A stretch of 5,450 nt of DNA. Source: Acidobacteriota bacterium. GTDB taxonomy: Bacteria > Acidobacteriota > Vicinamibacteria > Vicinamibacterales > Vicinamibacteraceae. Below the pieces are notes generated by a model, which was given only the letters and a program-made list of their open reading frames with translations, was not told where the DNA came from and did no database searches. Where the stretch lies: assembly GCA_023427865.1 (NCBI GenBank), contig JAEYZV010000214.1:1-5450 (forward strand), written 5' to 3'. This document shows positions 1-5,450 of the stretch, piece by piece (positions within the stretch are counted from its first letter, which is position 1; the number at the start of each line of letters is the position of its first letter). The position numbers and the translations under genes were made by a program.

Positions 1-2290
1 GCGACCAGTCGTCGGATACGCCTGCGAGCGGCCCCGACGAGGCATTCGCGCCGGTGCCGTTCAGGCGGCCGTTGAAGTTGACGTCCTGCGCGAACGGCGC
101 GGGGTCGATGCCATCGTCGGCGTTCCAGTCGATCGGGTCAGCGGCGCGACGGGCGTCGATGCGCACCATGCGCTCGCCCTCGCCGAGCGGCGAGCCGTCG
201 CATCGCGACCGGGCGGGTGCTCGATGCCCGGCGAGATAGCTGAAGTCGAGGGGAGCGTACCAGCACAGACGGAACGTCGACGTGCTGTACACGCCCTCCT
301 GCACGGCGGCTTCGTCGACGTCGGTGAAGGGTGTGCCGTCGGAGAAATCGAGGTGGGGGGTGCCGGTGTCGTCGAGCAGCCCGCGCAGCTGGTACAGGTA
401 GTTCATCACGCTGAGGTAGCCGGGCTTGCAGTTCGGCTCGCCGATCTCGCCACCGTGCCGCCGTTCCGCGGTGTGCCCGAACTCGTGCGCGAACGTGGTG
501 GCCTGCATGAACGGCGTGCCGACGGGCAGGCCCGCCGCATTCCGGAAGCCGCCGAGCGACACGATGAGGTCGCCGCCCGGGAAGTCCGCGACGCCGCTGT
601 AGGTGCGCGGCACGCGGAAGTCCGGGTTCGGCGTAGCACCCGCAGGACACTGGCCGCCGACGTCCTCGATGGGGTTCTGCGCGGCGTCGAGGCAGGGACG
701 CGTCGATTTCGGCAGTCCGATTGCGTGGGCGAACAGCGCGTACCGGAAGATGTCGCGCCGCACCTGATCGAAGAACCGCGGGCACGTGTTGCCCGGCGCG
801 TCGCAGTCCTGCTGCTTCGGGTCGGAGGGGTCGGGCTCGCCCGACAGCGAATCGCGCAGCGCGCGCAGTCCCGACTTCCAGCCGATCGTGCCCGGGTAGT
901 TCGAGAACTGGCACACCCAGGGTGGCGCGCCGGCCGGTGGCGTGCACACGGTGATCGCTTCGTCGATGGCGTCGCCGCCCCTGGAGAGGCCCGGCACCGT
1001 GTTGCGGATGATGTAGGGTTCGGCACCCGACTCGGCGCCCACGTCGTAGTCGGGGCCGACGTCGAGGTGCACGTTGATGCCCCTGGCCTTGAACATGTCG
1101 CCGAACAACCGCAGCGCCTCCGGCTCGGGGCGGTGCGAGTGCGCGGACTCCTGGACGCCACCATAGGTGTACGCCGCGTCGCCAGTCGTCAGGTGGTCCA
1201 CCTCGATGAAGATGTCCCTGACGGCGGGGTCGGCGCCCATGGCCGAGAGCAGGGGCAGCGGCCGGCCGTGCGGGTCGATCACCGGTGTCGTCGACGACTC
1301 CCAGAGGTTCAGCAGCCCGTCCTCGTCATCGGCGTTGACCGGCGTGCTATAGACGACGGCCGACCAGGTGAGGCAGTCGCTGCCGGAGGACGCGGGCAGC
1401 ACGCCGGTCGTGATTTCCCGTAAGGAAGGCGTGACCTGCACGGGGAACGTCGGGTTGTCCCAGTTGCGCCCGGCGCTGCCGACCAACGGGTTCTGCCATC
1501 GGGTGTCGTTGTAGAACAGCACCTCCTGCCCGTTCGCCTGCCCGCTGCCCACGATGTGCGTGATCTTGCCGGCCGTGTTCGTGTCATCGGCCTCGTAGAA
1601 GCCGCCGACCTGCAGTCGCATGCCGGGCGTCGCCTGCGCGATCGCGTACGTGCCGTCGTGGATGACGATGGCGCTGTAGGGCAGCGAGGCGTCGCGATAG
1701 ACGAGGAGCAGGCTGGCGCCGAGTGCCGCGACGCTCCTGTCGTCGCGCACGCGTACGCGGTGCCTGCCGTAGCCGGCGGTCTTGCCGGTCTGCGGATCCT
1801 GGTCGAGGAACCGCAGCACGTCGGCGCGCAACGTGTACGTCCGGCCGTTGCCGCCGCTGCCGATGCCATCACCACCGGCCCGGCACGGCGCGCTGCCGAC
1901 ACCCAGCGGCTTGCCGACCAGCACTTCGGCGGCGCCCGATCCGAGGCTGAGCGGATGCCCGCGAAACTGCACACCGCGCGCGCCGGCCCTGCCGTCATCG
2001 TCGGCGACCACCTGCCAGTAGAGGAAAGCGGCGACGACGTCGACGCCGCGCGGGACGCAGCCGATTCGCTCCGTGTCTTCTGCGGCACACTGCGGCACGA
2101 TGATGTCGCCGCTGGCGAAGCCGTCCACGCCTGCGCCGCGCAACCCGATGCCCTGTACGGCGTAGTCACCCGTGAGGAAGTAGTTCTTGAAGAACCCGAG
2201 AGGCTGCGTCGTGCCTTGTGCCTCGAGTGTCGAGGAGCCCTGTTGGAAGAGGGCAAGGCCGGCGAGCACGGCGAGGAGAACACGCGGCAT
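1..2290 (-). CDS. Secreted metzincin-type zinc metalloprotease, C-terminus beyond window
   Basis: One frame stays open for 763 codons from ATG at 2290 to the window edge, so the stop lies outside. Residues 1-25 look like a Sec signal peptide: Arg3, a hydrophobic core (VLLAVLAGLALF), and a possible cleavage after LEA. Residues about 30-315 resemble an extracellular beta-sandwich region (VAAFLYW at 86-92, GASLLLVYRD at 191-200, VIHDG at 209-213); its family is not certain. An acidic calcium-loop-like stretch (DDEDGLLNLWE, 321-331) precedes DIFIEVD (359-365) and GINVHLDVG (404-412), segments I associate with bacterial metzincin-like proteases. The zinc site is HEFGHTAERRH (602-612), with a Met-turn SVMNY at 627-631. 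Metzincins use three His ligands plus the Glu base to hydrolyse peptide bonds. Here Glu609 replaces the usual Gly. Thirteen cysteines fit an exported, disulfide-bonded protein. The acidic, Asn-rich segment from 721 may bind calcium. Start supported by GGAG six bases upstream. Substrate unknown. Protease fold: fairly sure; activity: less so. Confidence 0.8.
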   Translation of the reverse strand, partial: MPRVLLAVLAGLALFQQGSSTLEAQGTTQPLGFFKNYFLTGDYAVQGIGLRGAGVDGFASGDIIVPQCAAEDTERIGCVPRGVDVVAAFLYWQVVADDDGRAGARGVQFRGHPLSLGSGAAEVLVGKPLGVGSAPCRAGGDGIGSGGNGRTYTLRADVLRFLDQDPQTGKTAGYGRHRVRVRDDRSVAALGASLLLVYRDASLPYSAIVIHDGTYAIAQATPGMRLQVGGFYEADDTNTAGKITHIVGSGQANGQEVLFYNDTRWQNPLVGSAGRNWDNPTFPVQVTPSLREITTGVLPASSGSDCLTWSAVVYSTPVNADDEDGLLNLWESSTTPVIDPHGRPLPLLSAMGADPAVRDIFIEVDHLTTGDAAYTYGGVQESAHSHRPEPEALRLFGDMFKARGINVHLDVGPDYDVGAESGAEPYIIRNTVPGLSRGGDAIDEAITVCTPPAGAPPWVCQFSNYPGTIGWKSGLRALRDSLSGEPDPSDPKQQDCDAPGNTCPRFFDQVRRDIFRYALFAHAIGLPKSTRPCLDAAQNPIEDVGGQCPAGATPNPDFRVPRTYSGVADFPGGDLIVSLGGFRNAAGLPVGTPFMQATTFAHEFGHTAERRHGGEIGEPNCKPGYLSVMNYLYQLRGLLDDTGTPHLDFSDGTPFTDVDEAAVQEGVYSTSTFRLCWYAPLDFSYLAGHRAPARSRCDGSPLGEGERMVRIDARRAADPIDWNADDGIDPAPFAQDVNFNGRLNGTGANASSGPLAGVSDDWS

Positions 2291-2296
2291 CAGAAG

Positions 2297-2300
2297 CTCC
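2297..2300 (-). promoter_or_regulatory. Shine-Dalgarno site of the metalloprotease gene
   Basis: On the minus strand GGAG is followed by six bases and then the ATG at 2290. This is near-ideal spacing, and it decides the start because the signal peptide begins right at this ATG. Confidence 0.8.
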
Positions 2301-2346
2301 AGTCGCTGGCGCTCGACGCTGGGAGGGGGGCTATCGAGAGAGCTGG

Positions 2347-2352
2347 ATTATG
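2347..2352 (-). promoter_or_regulatory. Possible -10 box (CATAAT) for the metalloprotease gene
   Basis: CATAAT on the minus strand matches the TATAAT consensus at five of six positions, in an otherwise very GC-rich stretch. Transcription would begin near 2340, leaving a leader of about 50 bases containing the Shine-Dalgarno. No convincing -35 hexamer is seen 16-18 bases upstream, so the promoter would be -10-dominated, activator-dependent, or a chance match. Confidence 0.4.
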
Positions 2353-2353
2353 C

Positions 2354-2370
2354 CCCAGGCTGAGCCTTGG
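2354..2370. promoter_or_regulatory. Imperfect 17-bp palindrome, candidate operator
   Basis: Two 8-base arms (CCCAGGCT and AGCCTTGG) flank a single central G, with seven of eight pairs complementary. It starts two bases upstream of the CATAAT box in the divergent intergenic region, where a regulator could affect the leftward promoter. No known operator consensus is recognised; short palindromes are common in GC-rich DNA. Confidence 0.25.
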
Positions 2371-2483
2371 CGCGCGCATCGCTGCGTGCGCGGGGGGGCC
2401 GGCTGTTCCGGTCGGCGCACGTCCGAAGCGGGCTCCCTGGCGCCCAGCGGCACGATGCGGCTTGCGGCGTGCCGGCCACCGAC

Positions 2484-2489
2484 GATAAT
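2484..2489 (+). promoter_or_regulatory. -10-like box (GATAAT) directly before the GH127-like gene
   Basis: GATAAT matches TATAAT at five of six positions and ends seven bases before the ATG at 2497, the normal distance from a -10 box to the transcription start. A weak TTGCGG (2462-2467) lies 16 bases upstream as a possible -35. No Shine-Dalgarno is seen before the ATG. Together this fits a leaderless transcript starting at or next to the A of the start codon. Inference from spacing only. Confidence 0.4.
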
Positions 2490-2496
2490 CGCGCCC

Positions 2497-4521
2497 ATGG
2501 ATCGCCGCACATTCCTTGCAGGTGTCGCGGCCGGCGTGGCTGCCCCCGGCAGCGTCCCGGCAGCCTCGCAACAGCGTGCGTCGGCAGCGCCCGACTCACC
2601 CGCGATCGACTTCCTGGAGCGGCAGTACGAGCCGCTGGCGCCGGGCGCGATCCGCCCAACCGGCTGGCTCCTGCGACAGCTCGAGATCCAGGCGGATGGC
2701 CTGACGGGGCATCTCGACGAGTTCTGGCCCGACGTCGCGCGAAGCCAGTGGTTCGGCGGTGATGCGGAGGGCTGGGAGCGTGCGCCGTACTGGCTCGATG
2801 GCGCGATCCCGCTCGCCTGGCAACTCGATCACGCCGCGTTGAAGGCACGCATCACCCGCTACGTCGAGCACATCGTCACGCACCAGCGGCCCGACGGCTG
2901 GTACGCCCCGTATCCCGTCGACGCCGTCGCCAGGCGCTACGACATGTGGGCGATCCTGCTCGCCAACAAGGTGCTCGCGCAGTACCACGAGATCACGGGC
3001 GATGCGCGCGTGCTCGATGCGGTGTTGAAGAGCCTGCGCGCCATGGACGCCGGGCTCGATCGCACGCCCCTGTACGACTGGGGGAAGTTCCGGTGGTTCG
3101 AGGGCCTCGTGCCCATCTTCCACGCCCATGCCCACACGCGCGAAGCGTGGCTGCTGGAACTGGCGCGCAAGCTCCGCACGCAGGGCGTCGATTACGCCGA
3201 GCTGTTCCGGCGCGAAGACATGGCCATCCCGACGCCGCGGCGCGGGCTCTGGAAATGGACGCGTCACGTCGTGAACATGGCCATGGCGACCAAGGCTGCG
3301 GCCCTCGCGTGGCGACTCGACGGGCGGCGACGCGATCGGGCGTTCGCCACCGAGATGATCGAGGCGCTGGACCGCCATCACGGCCAGGTGAGCGGCGTGT
3401 TCTCGGGCGACGAGTGCCTCTCGGGACGCAATCCCCTGCAGGGCACGGAGCTGTGTGCCGTCGTCGAGTACATGTATTCGCTCGAGCACCTGTTTGCGAC
3501 GTTCGGCGACGTGGCGTTCGCAGACAGGCTGGAACGCGTCGCGTTCAACGCGCTGCCTGCTGCCGTGTCGCCCGATGGCTGGTCGCACCAGTACGACCAG
3601 CAGGCCAACCAGGTGCAATGCACGATCAATCCGGACCACCGCTGGTCCACGAACGGTCCTGAGTCGAACCTGTTCGGGCTCGAGCCGAACTACGGTTGCT
3701 GTACCGCGAACATGCACCAGGGTTGGCCCAAGTTCGTCACGCATCTCTGGATGCGCAGCCGGGACGGCGGTCTCGCGGCCGCCGCATGGGCGCCCTGCGA
3801 CGTGCGGACGACCTTGCGTGACGTCCCCGTGCTGCTCCGCGTGGAGACGGGGTACCCGTTCAGGGAAGCGATCGCGATCACGATCGAGGCGGAAAGGCCG
3901 GTGAGATTTCCGCTCTGGCTGCGCGTGCCGGGCTGGGCGACGGGCGCCCGTCTCGTCGACAGCCACGGCAACGCGGAGCCGATGACACCGGCGACGATGC
4001 ACCGGGTGGAACGGGAGTGGCGCGGCACGTCGCGCCTCTCGATCACGCTGCCGATGCGGCCGATCGTCGCCACCCGCTACGACGCCGCAGTGTCGGTGGA
4101 GCGCGGACCGCTCGTCTACGCATTGCGCATCGGCGAGCAGTGGACGCGCGTCAATGCCGACAAGCCGCACCGCGAACCGCCGCATGCCGACTTCGAGGTG
4201 CGCCCGACCACGCCGTGGAACTATGGCCTGGTTCTCGACGAGCGCGGGGCGGACGCGTCGTTCGCCTTCGAGGAACGGCCGATCGGCGGGCGCCCGTTCT
4301 CGCCCGACGACGCGCCCGTCGTGGCCACCGCGCGAGGCCGGCGCATTCCGGAATGGAAGCTCGATGATGGGTGGGCGGGCGAGATCGCGACCACCGAGCG
4401 CGAGTTGTCGGACCCGGAGCGCCCGATCACGACGGAACCGGAAGAGCGCATCACCCTGATCCCGTACGGGTGCACCAACCTGCGCATCGCGGAGTTCCCG
4501 CGTGTGCCTCCCGGTCCGTGA
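2497..4521 (+). CDS. Tat-exported DUF1680/GH127-type glycoside hydrolase (probable beta-L-arabinofuranosidase)
   Basis: Complete 674-aa protein. The start at 2497 is preferred because it puts MDRRTFLAG, a twin-arginine signal, at the extreme N-terminus, with an Ala-rich stretch and cleavage near residues 22-32. The frame is open further upstream, but those starts run into the divergent gene or add an unneeded extension. Residues about 40-430 fit the (alpha/alpha)6 barrel of DUF1680, beginning with YEPLAPG (44-50) and PTGWLLRQ (54-61). The GH127 zinc/nucleophile set is present: Glu318 and Cys320 (GTELC), then Cys401-Cys402 (GCCTANMHQG). In characterised GH127 the first Cys of the pair is the nucleophile and Glu, Cys, Cys, Cys hold zinc. 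Glu306 (SGDEC) is the acid/base candidate. The beta-sandwich part carries LWLRVPGWA (473-481), VERGPLVYAL (534-543) and TTPWNYGL (571-578). Likely releases beta-L-arabinofuranose or a related sugar from glycans outside the cytoplasm. No transporter or other carbohydrate gene adjoins it. Family is near certain; substrate is inferred. Confidence 0.93.
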   Translation: MDRRTFLAGVAAGVAAPGSVPAASQQRASAAPDSPAIDFLERQYEPLAPGAIRPTGWLLRQLEIQADGLTGHLDEFWPDVARSQWFGGDAEGWERAPYWLDGAIPLAWQLDHAALKARITRYVEHIVTHQRPDGWYAPYPVDAVARRYDMWAILLANKVLAQYHEITGDARVLDAVLKSLRAMDAGLDRTPLYDWGKFRWFEGLVPIFHAHAHTREAWLLELARKLRTQGVDYAELFRREDMAIPTPRRGLWKWTRHVVNMAMATKAAALAWRLDGRRRDRAFATEMIEALDRHHGQVSGVFSGDECLSGRNPLQGTELCAVVEYMYSLEHLFATFGDVAFADRLERVAFNALPAAVSPDGWSHQYDQQANQVQCTINPDHRWSTNGPESNLFGLEPNYGCCTANMHQGWPKFVTHLWMRSRDGGLAAAAWAPCDVRTTLRDVPVLLRVETGYPFREAIAITIEAERPVRFPLWLRVPGWATGARLVDSHGNAEPMTPATMHRVEREWRGTSRLSITLPMRPIVATRYDAAVSVERGPLVYALRIGEQWTRVNADKPHREPPHADFEVRPTTPWNYGLVLDERGADASFAFEERPIGGRPFSPDDAPVVATARGRRIPEWKLDDGWAGEIATTERELSDPERPITTEPEERITLIPYGCTNLRIAEFPRVPPGP

Positions 4522-4539
4522 GGCAGGCGTCGGCCTGCC
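4522..4539. terminator. Hairpin between convergent genes, possible bidirectional terminator
   Basis: GGCAGGC (4522-4528) pairs perfectly with GCCTGCC (4533-4539) around a four-base loop. It begins one base after the stop of the GH127-like gene and lies 15 bases past the stop of the convergent gene. Neither strand has a T-run after the stem, so it is not a classic intrinsic terminator, but its placement in a 33-bp convergent gap suggests 3'-end formation or stabilisation for both transcripts. Confidence 0.45.
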
Positions 4540-4554
4540 CCACGGGCCAGCGGC

Positions 4555-5450
4555 TCAGAGGCTCCTGACGATCAGGATCATCGCGTCGGCATGGACGGCC
4601 GGGAGCAGGAGTCCGCGGCCGGTCGCGAGCCGTGCCTCGATCAGCGCGAGGTACCGCTCCTTCTGGTCCGTATGGCCGCGGCGGGCCGCAGCGGCGGCGT
4701 GCTTGCCCAGCTGCGTCAGGTTCTCGCGCAGCCCCTTGTCGGTCACGAACCCGTCGATCATGTCCTGCAACCCACCGAACGTGAAGTAGCCGGGGTGGGC
4801 CGCCTCACCGGGCAGTTGCACCGCAGGCAGCGCCCGCCACTCTTCGCCATACGCGCCCACCTGCATCGCCTGCAGCACATCGTCCACGAACCGGGCGACG
4901 ATCGTGCGCACGGAACCGTCGCCGAACACGAAGTTCACGCCGCCGGAATGCACGGTGGCCAGGGTGACCGAACCGTCGGCGTCGGCAAAGCCTCGCAACA
5001 GCGCGTCCACCTGCGGGCCGGGATCGCTGAGGTACGGCAGGATCAGCGCCACGTCGGCGTCCTGGACAGCCGGCAGCAGTTCCACCGGCGATCCCAGTGC
5101 GACGGTGTGCGCTCGCAGGACGTCGGCCCACATGCGCTCGCGGCCGCGGGCGGCCCCGGGAGTCGGGAACGACACCATCCGAGACACGAGCCGACTGCCC
5201 ACCACCTGGACGTCGAGTACCTGGCTTTCCGAACCGGTCACGCCCGGCAACGGCTCTGCCAGGACCGACACGGCGGTGTCGGTTGCGCGCCACAGGACGA
5301 ACTTGTAGCCGTCGGCTGCGCCGTCGGCAGGCAGCTTGGCCTCGTCGAGCACCTCGGCCAGGTTCGTCGGCAGCTTGCCTTCGCGGTCGTTGTAGTTGTG
5401 GAGCGCGAGACCGATCTGCTTCAGGTTGTTCGAGCTCTGTGCGCGTGAAG
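4555..5450 (-). CDS. H-X9-DG prepilin-type (DUF1559-like) protein with FIMAH-like C-terminus, N-terminus beyond window
   Basis: The frame is open from the right edge to a TGA at 4557-4555, giving 297 residues of a longer protein. The first visible residues, SSNNLKQIGLALHNYND (5433-5383), match the segment after the hydrophobic helix of DUF1559/type II pseudopilin-like proteins, so the prepilin leader and helix should lie upstream. Near the middle, HSGGVNFVFGDG (4950-4915) is an exact H-X9-DG motif, the hallmark of prepilin-type processing-associated proteins known from planctomycetes and relatives. After it come about 110 residues not typical of that family. The last 73 (4776-4558), helical and Ala/Leu-rich with LQDMIDGFV, ERYLALIEARLATGRG and ADAMILIV, resemble the FIMAH domain found on secreted enzymes of Acidobacteriota-like bacteria. 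Likely an envelope or cell-surface protein; its role is unknown. An in-frame GTG at 5352 is not the start, because it would discard the conserved pseudopilin segment. H-X9-DG assignment is confident; FIMAH is tentative. Confidence 0.8.
   Translation of the reverse strand, partial: SRAQSSNNLKQIGLALHNYNDREGKLPTNLAEVLDEAKLPADGAADGYKFVLWRATDTAVSVLAEPLPGVTGSESQVLDVQVVGSRLVSRMVSFPTPGAARGRERMWADVLRAHTVALGSPVELLPAVQDADVALILPYLSDPGPQVDALLRGFADADGSVTLATVHSGGVNFVFGDGSVRTIVARFVDDVLQAMQVGAYGEEWRALPAVQLPGEAAHPGYFTFGGLQDMIDGFVTDKGLRENLTQLGKHAAAAARRGHTDQKERYLALIEARLATGRGLLLPAVHADAMILIVRSL

Noticed and set aside
224..1423. 399-aa plus-strand open frame opposite the metalloprotease gene
   Set aside because: It has no recognisable motif and low-complexity Arg/Val/Ala/Gly composition, and is fully antisense to a frame with a signal peptide, HExxH and Met-turn. 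It is an effect of high GC codon use.
138..2283. Minus-strand open frames at 138-947, 406-1164 and 1309-2283
   Set aside because: They lie in the wrong frames of the same strand and are rich in Arg, Ser, Pro and Ala. The real frame starts at 2290 and is open throughout.
2321..2400. G-rich runs (2321-2330 and around 2391-2398) as a G-quadruplex element
   Set aside because: Only two separated long G-runs are present, without four properly spaced tracts, so chance in GC-rich DNA is the simpler explanation.
2218..2496. N-terminal extension of the hydrolase from an ATG at 2218 or 2455
   Set aside because: The 2218 start overlaps the divergent gene and buries the twin-arginine signal 93 residues in. 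The 2455 start has no ribosome site and adds 14 unneeded residues.
2596..4185. 529-aa minus-strand open frame opposite the hydrolase
   Set aside because: It is antisense to a strongly conserved DUF1680 enzyme, has Arg/His/Val-rich composition and no family motif.
4555..5352. GTG at 5352 as the start of the H-X9-DG protein
   Set aside because: The frame continues to the right edge and encodes the conserved NNLKQIGLALHNYND segment, so the GTG codes for an internal valine.
4591..5448. 285-aa plus-strand open frame opposite the H-X9-DG gene
   Set aside because: It has no motif, is His/Arg/Gln/Val-rich, and is antisense to a recognised family.

Overview
The window is GC-rich (about two thirds G+C by eye) and bacterial in layout. 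It holds three protein genes, two of them cut by the window edges. The mix of an exported metzincin-type protease, a Tat-exported DUF1680/GH127 glycosidase and a prepilin-type H-X9-DG protein with a FIMAH-like tail suggests an Acidobacteriota member, perhaps Vicinamibacteria-like. A planctomycete or verrucomicrobial source cannot be excluded. This taxonomic reading is inference from gene content; there is no rRNA in the window.

Layout: (1) positions 2290 down to 1, minus strand, is one uninterrupted reading frame of 763 codons that runs off the left edge. It starts with a signal peptide and carries a zinc-binding HExxH-type site followed by a Met-turn, so it is the N-terminal and catalytic part of a large secreted metalloprotease. 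(2) A 206-bp divergent intergenic region (2291-2496) holds a good Shine-Dalgarno and a -10-like box for the protease, an imperfect palindrome, and a -10-like box placed so that the rightward gene could be leaderless. (3) Positions 2497-4521, plus strand, encode a complete 674-aa Tat-exported DUF1680/GH127-type glycoside hydrolase with the Glu-x-Cys and Cys-Cys zinc/nucleophile residues of beta-L-arabinofuranosidases. (4) A 33-bp convergent gap holds a perfect 7-bp hairpin. (5) Positions 5450 down to 4555, minus strand, are the C-terminal 297 aa of a protein with a pseudopilin-like N-terminal segment, an exact H-X9-DG motif and a C-terminal helical domain resembling FIMAH.

All three products appear to be exported or envelope-associated. 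They form three separate transcription units (divergent, then convergent), so no operon links them. I see no mobile element, CRISPR array, tRNA or rRNA, and no evidence for a multi-gene novel system. The most unusual points are a glutamate in place of the near-invariant glycine of the metzincin zinc motif, the shifted acid/base candidate in the GH127-like enzyme, and the H-X9-DG plus FIMAH-like architecture.
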